Shown: positions 10,455 through 20,129, numbered from the stretch's first letter. The stretch: DNA of 64,000 nucleotides from Bacillus shivajii (GCF_020519665.1 NZ_CP084703.1:2666001-2730000); one strand, 5' to 3'. Numbers and translations: made by a program. Notes: generated by a model from the letters alone, not told the origin.

Positions 10455-11066
10455 TCACTCCTCTACAAGTTCTTTATAAATATTGATAAGTCTTTCCTTT
10501 TTGCAATTTTCAGCAGTAACAATAGACTTAATTCTTTCGACCGCTGACTCTACCTCGTCATTTTCAACGACGTAATCATATTTATCCATTAAATCAATTT
10601 CATCTTTAGCAATTGTCATGCGACTGTCAATAAGGTCCTTCGTTTCTGTTCCTCTACCTTCGATTCGACTACGAAGCTCTTTTAAACTCGGAGGCATTAA
10701 AAAGATAAAGACTCCTTCTGGAAAGGTTTCTTTCACTTGCAAGGCTCCTTGAACTTCAATTTCCAATATAACATCTTTTCCTTGCGCGAGTGTCTCTTCA
10801 ACATAATTTCTTGGTGTTCCATAATAATTGTCGACATATTGAGCCCATTCTAATAGCTCATTATTTTCGATCATGCGTTCAAACTCTTCTTTTGACTTAA
10901 AGAAGTAATTCACGCCATCTTCTTCACCTTGACGCGGATTTCTAGTCGTAGCCGAAACTGAATATTGTATATGTGTATCGTGCTGCCTTAACGCACCACA
11001 GACCGTACCTTTACCAACACCAGATGGGCCAGATAAAACAATGAGTAAACCTTTTTCTCTTCTCAT
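10455..11066 (-). CDS. gmk: Guanylate kinase
   Basis: 203 residues. P-loop [12 protein letters not shown] is near the N terminus, followed by the GMP-binding [18 protein letters not shown], and by [11 protein letters not shown] and IFLMPPS, all hallmarks of guanylate kinase (GMP + ATP to GDP + ADP). A GGAGG site precedes the ATG. It is upstream of rpoZ and downstream of remA, the conserved order in Bacillaceae. Confidence 0.97.
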   Translation of the reverse strand: MRREKGLLIVLSGPSGVGKGTVCGALRQHDTHIQYSVSATTRNPRQGEEDGVNYFFKSKEEFERMIENNELLEWAQYVDNYYGTPRNYVEETLAQGKDVILEIEVQGALQVKETFPEGVFIFLMPPSLKELRSRIEGRGTETKDLIDSRMTIAKDEIDLMDKYDYVVENDEVESAVERIKSIVTAENCKKERLINIYKELVEE

Positions 11067-11199
11067 ATAAACCTCCAGCTTTCCTTGTTACATATGTATC
11101 ATGTTTATCATTTTTAACAGTATAATTCAAGTCCTAATTTATTCTACCATTTATTATAAACACATTCCTTAATTACTAATCAGTGGATAGAATGAGGAA

Positions 11200-11220
11200 G
11201 CCACCGGAAAGTCCGATGGC
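11200..11220 (-). terminator. Hairpin between remA and gmk
   Basis: A 9-bp stem GCCATCGGA/TCCGGTGGC (G-U tolerated) with loop CTT lies 19 bases after the remA stop. There is no good T-run behind it, so it may be a weak terminator or an RNA-stabilising hairpin. Confidence 0.45.
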
Positions 11221-11238
11221 ACTTGTAATGATTTTCTA

Positions 11239-11502
11239 TTATTCGTCAGACTCATCGTCTTTGTTACTAATAACACGTTGTGCAACCGTTTCAGGTTGAA
11301 CAGCAGATAAAATAACGTGGTCACTATCTGCAATAATTACAGCCCTTGTTCTTCTCCCATAAGTTGCATCGATTAGCATATTTCTATCTCTAGCTTCAGT
11401 AATAATTCTTTTAATCGGTGCTGATTCCGGGCTGACAATGGAAATAATTCGATTTGCTGAAACGATATTTCCAAAGCCAATGTTAATAAGTTTAATATCC
11501 AT
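11239..11502 (-). CDS. remA: Extracellular matrix regulatory protein RemA (YlzA, DUF370)
   Basis: 87 residues from the chosen ATG ([20 protein letters not shown]). An ATG two codons upstream sits only 2 bases from the GGGGA ribosome site, so the later one is preferred. It is near-identical in pattern to B. subtilis RemA ([36 protein letters not shown]). RemA is a DNA-binding activator of matrix and osmoprotectant operons in B. subtilis. It lies between yloC and gmk as usual. Confidence 0.95.
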   Translation of the reverse strand: MDIKLINIGFGNIVSANRIISIVSPESAPIKRIITEARDRNMLIDATYGRRTRAVIIADSDHVILSAVQPETVAQRVISNKDDESDE

Positions 11503-11635
11503 CTTCATTTCCCCTAACGTTTCTAATCGTTACTTCCTACTTCATTTACTTATAATTATCTTATAAACGAGAAGATGTTCAAAAGTCGTTATCATCGTTT
11601 TTCCATAATAAGAACATACTCTATAAGTTAATTAT

Positions 11636-12517
11636 CTATTCAATATTTTGTACTTGTTCTCGAACTTTTTCTAGCTCAGATTTGAGATCGACGACAAGCT
11701 GACTAATCTCAATGTCATTTGCTTTTGAACCGATTGTATTTGTCTCTCGGTTTAACTCTTGCACTACGAAGTCGAGTTTTCTGCCTACTACACCACCCTC
11801 TGAAAGGATGTGTATGAATTGCTTTAAGTGACTGTCAATACGAGTGATTTCTTCTTGTATATCTGTTTTATCTGCATAGACAGCAACTTCTGTGAGCATT
11901 CGAGCTTCATCAATATCTAATGCTCCATTCATAAACTCTTCCACACGCTTTTGTAACCTATCACGATAGTTTTTCTGTACAGTCGGTGCTAATTCTGTTA
12001 ACTTTTCTGTCCACCCCGACAGTTTTTCAATTCGCTTTGTTACATCAGAATATAATTCTTGTCCTTCTTTCATCCGCATTTCTTTTAGTTGAACAGAAGC
12101 TTCTTCAACAGCAGATAGAAGCATTTCTTTTAAGTCTTCAGTCACTTCTTCTTTTTCTTGTACTTCAACAACATTTTCATGCAACAACAATTGGTCAACT
12201 GGAAATGCGGCAGAAGATGTCGTACGTTCAATCATTTTTGTATATGTCTCGTGGTAATCTTGGAACAGATCCCAATCAACGGACAATGAACGTTCGACAA
12301 TTCCTTCACCTTTTAAATGTATGAACACATCAACTTTTCCGCGTTGAACATAGTTTGAAATTGTTTTCTTTAATTGATCCTCAAGAAAGAAAAATTGCCG
12401 AGGCATTCGAATATTGATTTCACAAAAACGATGATTAACCGCCTTCATTTCTACTGTAACCTCAGAATCAGCTATCTCCTTTGATGAGCGACCATATCCG
12501 GTCATACTTATAACCAT
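11636..12517 (-). CDS. yloC: YicC/YloC-family endoribonuclease-like protein
   Basis: 293 residues beginning MVISMTGYGRSS, the family hallmark, followed by AVNHRFCEINIRMPR. The C terminus has VGRKLDFVVQELNRETNTIGSKANDIEIS, also family-typical. E. coli YicC is an RNase associated with sRNA turnover; the Bacillus role is less defined. The reading frame stays open a further 99 codons upstream, but that part translates repeat DNA and lacks family similarity. The start at 12517 is chosen by homology and a GGATGTGAT site. Confidence 0.92.
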   Translation of the reverse strand: MVISMTGYGRSSKEIADSEVTVEMKAVNHRFCEINIRMPRQFFFLEDQLKKTISNYVQRGKVDVFIHLKGEGIVERSLSVDWDLFQDYHETYTKMIERTTSSAAFPVDQLLLHENVVEVQEKEEVTEDLKEMLLSAVEEASVQLKEMRMKEGQELYSDVTKRIEKLSGWTEKLTELAPTVQKNYRDRLQKRVEEFMNGALDIDEARMLTEVAVYADKTDIQEEITRIDSHLKQFIHILSEGGVVGRKLDFVVQELNRETNTIGSKANDIEISQLVVDLKSELEKVREQVQNIE

Positions 12518-12715
12518 ATCTATCACATCCACAACTTCTATTTTAAACAATTTTAGGTTGGACAACAAGTGTGAAGGCAAGATTCTTTTATCAATGCCTA
12601 TATAAAGCGGTTTGATATTTTCATATGGACGTAAAAAGTACTGTATATTTTCAATGATGTACACAATAATATTGAAACACGAATAACAACTGCTTTCAAT
12701 TTTCAGCATATTTTT

Positions 12716-13050
12716 AGAAGAAAACGTAACAAAAGACGGCGACTCCCGGAGGTTCAGCGACGAGCAATACTTCTTCGAACTGCTTCGAGCTGCGACGAGT
12801 AACCGCAGGAGCACTGTTTATCTGGGACGAGTAATCGCAGGAACACTGTTTATCTGCGACGAGTAATCGCAGGAACACTGTTTATCTGCGACGAGTAACC
12901 GCAGGAGCAACGAGCTGAAGATCCACTTAGGCGAAGAGTTGTCGAGCCTAAGTTAACTGAAGACAACCCTCGGGAAAGCATCCGTCTGAAGTGGAGTTCA
13001 CACTCATCATTCGTAATTTCGCATCATATTTTGAGTTATGAAATTGATTC
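12716..13050 (-). repeat. Structured intergenic repeat, family A, copy 1 (335 bp)
   Basis: Read on the minus strand it begins GAATCAATTTCATAACTC, passes a GACGG...CCCGAGGG block, a hairpin ACTTAGGC/GCCTAAGT with 13-nt loop, then four copies of a CTGCG...CGCAG hairpin, and ends in GGGAGTCGCCG followed by GTTACGTTTTCTTCT. A second, clearly homologous copy lies in opposite orientation at 61945-62225. It fills the space between yloC and the divergent rqcH. No transposase and no open reading frame of its own. Confidence 0.85.
12791..12908. repeat. 32-bp tandem hairpin units inside family A copy 1
   Basis: Three full 32-bp units start at 12791, 12823 and 12855, plus a fourth 22-bp core at 12887. 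Each core is TGCGACGAGTAAYCGCAGGA, able to fold as CTGCG(A)...(T)CGCAG. The spacer between cores is CACTGTTTATC. The second copy of the element at 62090-62141 has only two cores. Confidence 0.85.
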
Positions 13051-13103
13051 ACGTACGATAAGAAACATGTTATTCTATTGATGGATAAAAAGGAGGTGTG
13101 CAA

Positions 13104-14816
13104 ATGTCATTTGATGGCATTGTGACACGAGCTGTCACACAAGACTTGCAAGAAAAACTTATTTCAGGACGGATTGTAAAAATACATCAACCTTATAAAA
13201 CGGAATTAATCTTTACAGTAAGAAGAGGCGGAAAAAACTACTCAGTATTATTCTCAGCAAATTCTTCTTTTGCACGCTTTCATATAACAAATGAAAAGTA
13301 TGAAAACCCACAAGAGCCGCCAATGTTTTGTATGCTACTCCGAAAGCATTTGGAAGGTAGTATTTTAGAAGAAGTCGAACAAAAAGAACTAGAAAGAATT
13401 ATTACTTTCTCCTTTAGAGGGCGCAATGAATTAGGCGATGTCTCATATAAAAAGTTAATTATTGAACTAATGGGACGACATAGTAATATTCTTTTAGTCG
13501 ATACAGAGAAGAACATCATCTTAGACAGTATCAAACATATTCCACCTTCACTGTCGGCCTTCAGAACCGTGTTGCCAGGGCAGCCTTATAAAGAGCCACC
13601 TCACCAAGATAAAGTGAACCCACTTTCAGTCAATGAGGATGATGTGAAGCGAAAATTAAATTTCCACCAAGGAAAAATGGATAAACAATTAATCGATACG
13701 TATAGTGGGTTATCTCCACAAGTGGTGAAAGAAATATTACACCGGGCGAAGTTTTCAAATGTTGAAACTGTACCACCTGCATTCGTTGAAACATTAGCTC
13801 CTATTAAGAACCATGAATATTCACCACAAATGATCATCGACAAAACGAACGAAACGTTTACCGTTATTCCGCTAACCCACAAAAGCGGTGAGAGAAAAAC
13901 ATTTGATTCTGTTCATGAAATGCTAGACCGTTATTTTTATGGCAAAGCAGAGAGAGATCGAGTAAAACAACAAGCTCACGATTTAGAGCGGATGTTAAGA
14001 AATGAATACAATAAAAACAAGAAGAAAATTAAAAAACTCGAAAAAACGCTAACTGATGCAGATAAAGCGCAACAGCAACAACGCTTTGGTGAGCTTTTGA
14101 CGGCTCATATGCACTTAATTCAAGAAGGTGACAATGAAGTTGAAGTGATTGACTATTACGATCCTGACCAAAAATCACTCACTATCCCCCTAGATCCGAG
14201 AAAGTCTCCTTCAGAAAATGCTCAAGCATACTTTAAGAAATATCATAAGTTGAAAAACTCTGTCGCTATCGTGCAGGAACAAATTAAAAAAGCAAAAGAA
14301 GAAATGTCTTATTTAGATCAAGTGATCCAGCAAGTTGAAGCAGCATCTCCACGCGATCTTGAAGATATTCGTGAAGAGCTTCAAGAAGAAGGTTACTTAA
14401 AGAAAAGAAGTCAAACGAAGAAAAAGAAAAAACAAGATAAACCACACCTTGAAAGATATACTTCAACAGAAGGTGTTGACATTTACGTAGGAAAAAACAA
14501 TAAGCAAAATGAGTATTTAACGAATCGACTCGCTCGCCAAAACGATACATGGCTCCATACGAAGGATATACCAGGCTCTCACGTGGTCATTCGAAGTGAT
14601 AACTTCAGTGAAAAGACCTTGCATGAAGCAGCCAACTTAGCTGCCTACTTTAGTAAAGCAAGAAACTCCGGTCAAGTCCCTGTTGATTACACGCTCATTC
14701 GACATGTGAAAAAACCTAGTGGGGCAAAGCCCGGGTATGTTATTTACGATAATCAAGCGACATTATTTGCAACACCCGATGAAGATCTCATTTTATCGTT
14801 GAAACAAAACAGTTAA
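13104..14816 (+). CDS. rqcH: Ribosome quality control protein RqcH (NEMF/Rqc2/FbpA family, YloA)
   Basis: 570 residues starting MSFDGIVTRAVTQDL after AAAAGGAGGTG. The earlier in-frame GTG lies in the ribosome site. NFACT-N domain (about 1-190), HhH, a charged coiled coil (about 285-440) and NFACT-R domain with WLHTKDIPGSHVVIRS. RqcH binds 50S subunits carrying stalled peptidyl-tRNA and directs Ala tailing. The conserved Asp97-Arg98 pair of B. subtilis RqcH reads Glu97-Arg98 here (LERII). It is one of only two plus-strand genes in the window, convergent with the ABC exporter and sharing a terminator with it. Confidence 0.94.
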   Translation: MSFDGIVTRAVTQDLQEKLISGRIVKIHQPYKTELIFTVRRGGKNYSVLFSANSSFARFHITNEKYENPQEPPMFCMLLRKHLEGSILEEVEQKELERIITFSFRGRNELGDVSYKKLIIELMGRHSNILLVDTEKNIILDSIKHIPPSLSAFRTVLPGQPYKEPPHQDKVNPLSVNEDDVKRKLNFHQGKMDKQLIDTYSGLSPQVVKEILHRAKFSNVETVPPAFVETLAPIKNHEYSPQMIIDKTNETFTVIPLTHKSGERKTFDSVHEMLDRYFYGKAERDRVKQQAHDLERMLRNEYNKNKKKIKKLEKTLTDADKAQQQQRFGELLTAHMHLIQEGDNEVEVIDYYDPDQKSLTIPLDPRKSPSENAQAYFKKYHKLKNSVAIVQEQIKKAKEEMSYLDQVIQQVEAASPRDLEDIREELQEEGYLKKRSQTKKKKKQDKPHLERYTSTEGVDIYVGKNNKQNEYLTNRLARQNDTWLHTKDIPGSHVVIRSDNFSEKTLHEAANLAAYFSKARNSGQVPVDYTLIRHVKKPSGAKPGYVIYDNQATLFATPDEDLILSLKQNS

Positions 14817-14820
14817 AAAA

Positions 14821-14866
14821 AAAGGGACTGACAAGTAAGTGTCTAACACATTTTGTCAGTCCCTTT
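14821..14866. terminator. Bidirectional terminator between rqcH and the ABC exporter operon
   Basis: A 14-bp perfect stem AAAGGGACTGACAA / TTGTCAGTCCCTTT with an 18-nt loop. The minus-strand side is followed by nine T, so it is strongest for the ABC exporter genes; the plus-strand side has a weaker T-rich tail and serves rqcH. Confidence 0.88.
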
Positions 14867-14886
14867 ATATCTTCTTTTAACACTGT

Positions 14887-16716
14887 TTATCCAGTACGTA
14901 AAACTTTAAATTGCGCTTTTACTAAGTCGTAATACTCGCCCTTTTGCTGCATGAGCTCGTCGTGATTTCCATGTTCAATAATGTTTCCTTGTTCAAGAAC
15001 AAAGATGTTATCCGCTTCACGAATCGTCGATAATCGGTGAGCAATCATAATTGCTGTTCTTCCGTGTAGAAGTTTTTTAAGTGCATCTTGAATGAGCTGC
15101 TCTGTTTCAGTATCAATGGATGCTGTTGCTTCATCTAAAATTAAGATTTGTGGGTCGGCTAATAAACAACGTGCAAAAGAGATAAGTTGCCTCTCCCCAA
15201 CTGAAAGAACATTCCCACGCTCTTCTACTTCCGTTTCATAACCATTTTTCAATTGTGAAATAAACTTATCAGCCCCAACCGTTTTCGCTGCTTCAATTAC
15301 CTCTTCGTCCGTTGCATCTGGACGCCCGAAACGGATGTTTTCTTTAATCGTTCCTGAAAAAATAAATGTGTCCTGTAAAACGATACTCACTTTGTGACGA
15401 AGGCTATTTAATGATACATCTCTGAGGTCATTCCCATCGATCATTACTCGGCCGCTCGTTGGATCATAGAAACGGCTAATTAAATTGACAATGGTCGTTT
15501 TCCCGCTCCCCGTATGACCCACGAGTGCAACGGTCTGACCAGGGTCCATCGTTAAATTAATGCCTTTTAGCGCTTTACGCTCTTCATCGTAAGCAAATTC
15601 AACGTCCTCAAACTTAATTTCCCCTTTAATCTCGTCAAGCTTCTTCGCCTTTTTCTTTTCAGGAACAGAAGGCTGTTCATCTAAAAATTCAAAAATACGT
15701 TCAGATGACGCCATACCAACTAGTAACTGATTATACACTTGACCTAACCTCGAGATCGGCTCCCAGAACATCCCTAAATAAATCGAGAAGGCCACGAAAT
15801 CCCCTGTTGAAATCGCTCCTCCTTGAATGAGGTAGACCCCATACCATAACAAGACTGCTATCCCGATCGCACCACTCATCTCAACGAACGGTCGGAAGAG
15901 TGCATTTTTTTGTGTCGCATTTCTCCATGCTTCATAGTTATGTTTATTCATATTCTTAAAGAATTCGATGTTCTCTTTCTCTTGAGTGAACGCTTGTGTT
16001 ACGCGAATCCCTTGAATACTCTCGTTTAAATGAGAATTAATCATCGATTGCTTAATTCTTACATCTTGCCACGACCGACGAATTCTCCGCCGTAATTTTG
16101 TTGAAATAATAAACATAAGAGGTAAAACGATCATAATCGCAATCGTTAATTCCGGACTAATCATAAAGAGGATAAAAATAATCCCAAATAGCATTAGTAA
16201 ATCCATTAATAAGTTAATAACACCGTTTGTAAATAAATCTTGCAACGAGTTTACATCATTTGTTATTCGAACTAAGATTGACCCACCAGAGCGTTGATCG
16301 AAGAAACGATGTGAAAGACGCTGAATATGATCAAATAAACTTTTTCTTAGGTCAAAAATGACGTACTGACCTACTTTGTTCATATATTTAATTCGGAGTG
16401 TATTACCAACCCAAGCGATAATATACATCCCAGCAATAATCGCAACCATCAACCATAAGAAATTCAAGTCCCCGTGTTCAATAATATTATCTAAAGCATA
16501 ACTACCGATTAATACTGGTGCTAATAACCTGACCGCCGTTGATAATATCATCCCGAAAATCGCAATTGGTAAAATTGTTTTCGCATAAGGCTTCATATAT
16601 GTTAGGAGGCGAGTCATCTGTTTCCAGTTAAACGGTTTTTCTATTGCTTGATCTGTTGAATAGTGAAACCGTTTATTCGTTCTTGTATCATTTGTTTTCA
16701 TATCATTGTTTGCCAA
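14887..16716 (-). CDS. Heterodimeric ABC exporter subunit, canonical Walker B / altered signature
   Basis: 609 residues. Six-helix type I exporter domain (about 30-340), then the nucleotide-binding domain with Walker A GHTGSGKT, Q-loop VLQDTFIFSG, signature LSVGERQ in place of LSGGQ, Walker B ILILDEATASID with catalytic Glu, and switch IAHRLST. Start is a TTG 9 bases after GGAGG. It pairs with the upstream 587-residue ORF to form a BmrCD/YheIH-like multidrug or lipid exporter. The substrate cannot be told from sequence. Confidence 0.9.
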   Translation of the reverse strand: MANNDMKTNDTRTNKRFHYSTDQAIEKPFNWKQMTRLLTYMKPYAKTILPIAIFGMILSTAVRLLAPVLIGSYALDNIIEHGDLNFLWLMVAIIAGMYIIAWVGNTLRIKYMNKVGQYVIFDLRKSLFDHIQRLSHRFFDQRSGGSILVRITNDVNSLQDLFTNGVINLLMDLLMLFGIIFILFMISPELTIAIMIVLPLMFIISTKLRRRIRRSWQDVRIKQSMINSHLNESIQGIRVTQAFTQEKENIEFFKNMNKHNYEAWRNATQKNALFRPFVEMSGAIGIAVLLWYGVYLIQGGAISTGDFVAFSIYLGMFWEPISRLGQVYNQLLVGMASSERIFEFLDEQPSVPEKKKAKKLDEIKGEIKFEDVEFAYDEERKALKGINLTMDPGQTVALVGHTGSGKTTIVNLISRFYDPTSGRVMIDGNDLRDVSLNSLRHKVSIVLQDTFIFSGTIKENIRFGRPDATDEEVIEAAKTVGADKFISQLKNGYETEVEERGNVLSVGERQLISFARCLLADPQILILDEATASIDTETEQLIQDALKKLLHGRTAIMIAHRLSTIREADNIFVLEQGNIIEHGNHDELMQQKGEYYDLVKAQFKVLRTG

Positions 16717-16731
16717 GCTCGTTCACCTCCA

Positions 16732-18486
16732 TCATTTCGCTTCTTGTAAAACCGCTTGACGGTCTTTAAATTGAATATCATAAATATGTCGATAGTTTCC
16801 ATCTTCATTTTTTAATAGCTCATCATGTGTCCCACGTTCAACAATCACACCATTATCTAAAACGATAATTTCATCAGCATGCATTAACGAAGAAATTCGG
16901 TGGGCAATGATAAACGTCGTTCTACCTTTCATTACCTCTTGGAATGCTTGCTGAATTTTACCTTCTGTTTCCATATCAACGGCACTTGTTGCATCATCAA
17001 GAACTAGAATACTTGGGTCAATACAAATTGATCTCGCAATCGCAATTCGTTGTTTTTGCCCACCGGATAATCCCATCCCACGCTCACCTAAAATCGTGTC
17101 ATATCCGTTCGGTAAATCCATGATAAAGTCGTGTGCTTGAGCTCTTTTGGCAGCATCGATAATTTGCTCATCCGAAGCATTTGGATTTCCATATGATATA
17201 TTATCACGAATCGTAGAAGAGAATAGGAATGATTCTTGCAGAACAACACCGATGTTTTGACGGACTGACTTCAAGGAATAGTCTTGGATTTTTCGTCCAT
17301 CAATAAAGATTTCACCACGACTAGGCTCATAAAAACGCGAGATCAACTGAGTGATCGATGTTTTCCCCGACCCTGTTGCACCGATTAAACCAATTGTTTT
17401 TCCTGGGGGTGCATCAAACGTAATATTCTTCAACGCGAGTTCATCTTCACTTTCATATTGATGACTAACGTTATGAAATTGAACATGCCCATCTAACCGG
17501 TCTTTATGAATTGCGTTCGGTTTATCAAATATGTCTTCTTTTTCATCGAGAACTTGCAGTAAACGTTCACCTGAAGCTTTCGATTGCGAGAATGTATTTA
17601 CAATAAACCCTAAGTTCATAAGAGGCCCAATGATAAACCAAATCAAGCTGAAGAAGGCTACAAGTACACCAGGAGCAATTTCCCCGTTAATGACCATCCA
17701 ACCACCATATCCGAGTAACACAACAACACAAATTTGTCCGATTAATTCCATAAGTGGAAAAAATCGTGCCCAAATATTTGCAGTGTAAATGAACTTATCT
17801 TTGTAGTCCGTATTTTTATCGTCAAAACGTCCAATTTCAAATTCCTCTTTTGACAAAGACTTTACCGTGTTCATTCCACTAATATTTTCTTGAACTTTTG
17901 TTGTCATGCCAGCAAATGATTTTCGAATACTTGTAAAAGCTGGGTGAACCTTTTTATCGAATCTGTAAACCGTGACAACTAAAAATGGCATAGATACTAG
18001 CGTAATGACTGCTAGCGTTGGACTGTAATAAAGCATAATTGCCATACTTAACCCTACTAGCATCGTCAAGTTGATTAATTGTGCAAAACCGAAAGACAAA
18101 AAGAAACGGAATCCCTCAACATCAGCCGTCAATCTCGACATGAGGTCCCCCGTCCTTGCGTTATCATAATATCGAAACGGTAAAAACTGAAGTTTTCGAT
18201 ATAATGCATTACGCAGTTCATATACCGACCTAATTCCAAACAAGTCTCCTAAGTATTGGTGGAAGTATATCGCCACTCCCTTCAGAGACATTAACAGTAA
18301 AAATCCGATCGATACAATAGGTACGAGTTCATAGTTGCCTGCCAAAATGACATCATCAATTGTAATTTGTAAAATAACAGGATAGATCACTGTAAGCCCT
18401 GTTACGGCGAGTAATGAGAGAATTGATAAAATAAAATACCTTTTAAATGGCCAATAAAACTCTTTTAAACGCTTAAACGTATTCAA
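16732..18486 (-). CDS. Heterodimeric ABC exporter subunit with degenerate Walker B
   Basis: 584 residues from a TTG start 8 bases behind AGGAGG. An in-frame GTG three codons earlier overlaps the ribosome site. Six transmembrane helices (about 15-310), Walker A GATGSGKT, canonical signature LSGGQKQRIA, Walker B VLDDATSAVD in which the catalytic Glu is Asp, and H-loop IAHRISS. The missing Glu here and the altered signature in the partner belong to the same composite ATP site, the usual asymmetry of heterodimeric exporters. It is 15 bp upstream of its partner. Confidence 0.9.
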   Translation of the reverse strand: MNTFKRLKEFYWPFKRYFILSILSLLAVTGLTVIYPVILQITIDDVILAGNYELVPIVSIGFLLLMSLKGVAIYFHQYLGDLFGIRSVYELRNALYRKLQFLPFRYYDNARTGDLMSRLTADVEGFRFFLSFGFAQLINLTMLVGLSMAIMLYYSPTLAVITLVSMPFLVVTVYRFDKKVHPAFTSIRKSFAGMTTKVQENISGMNTVKSLSKEEFEIGRFDDKNTDYKDKFIYTANIWARFFPLMELIGQICVVVLLGYGGWMVINGEIAPGVLVAFFSLIWFIIGPLMNLGFIVNTFSQSKASGERLLQVLDEKEDIFDKPNAIHKDRLDGHVQFHNVSHQYESEDELALKNITFDAPPGKTIGLIGATGSGKTSITQLISRFYEPSRGEIFIDGRKIQDYSLKSVRQNIGVVLQESFLFSSTIRDNISYGNPNASDEQIIDAAKRAQAHDFIMDLPNGYDTILGERGMGLSGGQKQRIAIARSICIDPSILVLDDATSAVDMETEGKIQQAFQEVMKGRTTFIIAHRISSLMHADEIIVLDNGVIVERGTHDELLKNEDGNYRHIYDIQFKDRQAVLQEAK

Positions 18487-18835
18487 TCGGGTCACCTCCT
18501 AATTGTTTCTGTACGATTGAATGAAAAATCCCTTTAAAATGACATTCTATTGCTTATAATATTAAAATTCCGACAATTAAATTCAAAAGAAAAGGGAATA
18601 GTAATAATATATCGGTTTCCGAAATATTTTTCTATCCCTTTTTTGATCGATATTGTGTTGTATTCAACTAAATATTTCGATTTTCGTAATAAAAACTGTC
18701 TTTTTACCAAGATTCCTTTAAATTGCTACCTTATAGTCTATAATTCCCAAAAATGTAATGAATGATTTGTTTAGGGATTTTCCTCCACAAAAAATACAGT
18801 ATGATTATAATTACATATTATTACGAAAAGCACAA
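18487..18835. other. Intergenic region, 349 bp, AT-rich
   Basis: This lies between the pyrE-linked methyltransferase and the ABC exporter. On the minus strand a TTGAAT with AATATT 17 bases later (around 18560-18590) could be a weak sigma-A promoter for the exporter genes. No ORF, convincing terminator or repeat is seen. Confidence 0.4.
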
Positions 18836-19492
18836 CTACTTTTTCGCAATTGTTATAAGTGATATGTCGTTATAGAATGTTTTTTGCGTAACTATTCGAA
18901 AACCGACTTCTTTTAATAGCATTTCGAATTCTTCGACCGAAAATTGATGCCTTCTTTCCGAGATTCTTCCCCACTGAAGTAAAGAATCTTTTTCTATGCC
19001 TGCTAAATTCAATTGACTTGAAAGTTCTTTTGCCCTTATGATGTCTAGTTTCGTACTCGGGTTTATCAAAGCAAGGTTTCCCCCTGGTTTTAATACTCTA
19101 GACATTTCCTTAAGTACCCATTTTGCATTCGGAATTAGAAAGACCACACAAGTTGAACAAACGATATCAAATATTTCATCTTTATATGGCAAACACTCGG
19201 CGTCTCCTACTTGTACAGAAGGTTGTTTTATAAATGAAATATCAGATAAGAGCTCTTCAGTACGTTGGACCATTTTTTTTGATAAATCAATTCCATAAAC
19301 TTCTGTTGTGAGTGATGCTCCTTTTTGTAATAACCTTCCCGTTCCACACCCTACATCTAATACTCGTTTTTCTTCCCATGATCCAATTTCTTTTAAAAAT
19401 TCATCATGGATCTCAGAGAGCCATGATGTTGTTGCCATTTGATCAAAAAAATCTACTCGTTCGTCAAATTCATCTCCATCCATTTTACGCAA
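18836..19492 (-). CDS. Class I SAM-dependent methyltransferase, substrate unknown
   Basis: 218 residues from a TTG start 8 bases after GAGG; an ATG three codons downstream is an alternative. SAM motif I VLDVGCGTGRLL, motif II region VYGIDLSKKMV, GDAECLPYKDEIFD and the post-motif ...EMSRVLKPGGNLALI place it in the Methyltransf_11/UbiE-like superfamily. It follows pyrE by about 15 bp and so is probably the last gene of the pyr operon, an unusual partner. No feature reveals the substrate, and a link to pyrimidine metabolism is only positional. Confidence 0.85.
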   Translation of the reverse strand: MRKMDGDEFDERVDFFDQMATTSWLSEIHDEFLKEIGSWEEKRVLDVGCGTGRLLQKGASLTTEVYGIDLSKKMVQRTEELLSDISFIKQPSVQVGDAECLPYKDEIFDIVCSTCVVFLIPNAKWVLKEMSRVLKPGGNLALINPSTKLDIIRAKELSSQLNLAGIEKDSLLQWGRISERRHQFSVEEFEMLLKEVGFRIVTQKTFYNDISLITIAKK

Positions 19493-19507
19493 TCCATTCA
19501 CCTCGTT

Positions 19508-20129
19508 TTACTGACTTGATAACCAGTTCTCAGGATCTTGGCGCCATTTTTCCAGTAATAAATACTCTTGTTCTGAAATACTATGATTAGATAATGCAAC
19601 ATTTAATAACTTTGAAAATGTTGTTAAAGAATAGTAAGGAACTTGTTTCTGTTGAAATGCATCACTTGCTTTTGGCAATTCATATGTAAAGATCGAACAA
19701 ACACCTGTTACTATACCACCAGAAGCTTTTACAGCATCGGCTGCCTGTAAGGAAGACCCTCCTGTCGATATGAGATCTTCGATAACGAGTATTCGTTGTC
19801 CTTCCTTAAATGTTCCTTCGATAAGATTTTCTTTTCCATGCCCTTTCGCTTTAGATCGAATATAAACCATCGGTAAGTTTAATCGGTCACTAATCCATGC
19901 TGCATGGGGAATCCCTGCCGTTGCTGTTCCAGCAATAACTTCTGTTTCAGGAAATTTCTCCTTAATAAGATTTACAAACGCATCAATAATCGCCCCTCTT
20001 TCTTCTGGATAAGACATGACGAGTCGATTATCACAATAAATCGGTGACTTTATTCCAGAACTCCACGTATATGGCTCATTTGGACTTAATGATACAGCTT
20101 TAATCTTTAATAAAAGGTCTGCAATATTT

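Noticed and set aside
12518-12814. N-terminal extension of YloC by 99 residues
   Set aside because: The extension translates repeat DNA, has no family similarity, and the YicC family starts at MVISMTGYGR.
12791-12908. CRISPR array
   Set aside because: Units are contiguous 32-bp tandems whose spacers are the same short CACTGTTTATC; no unique spacers and no cas genes.
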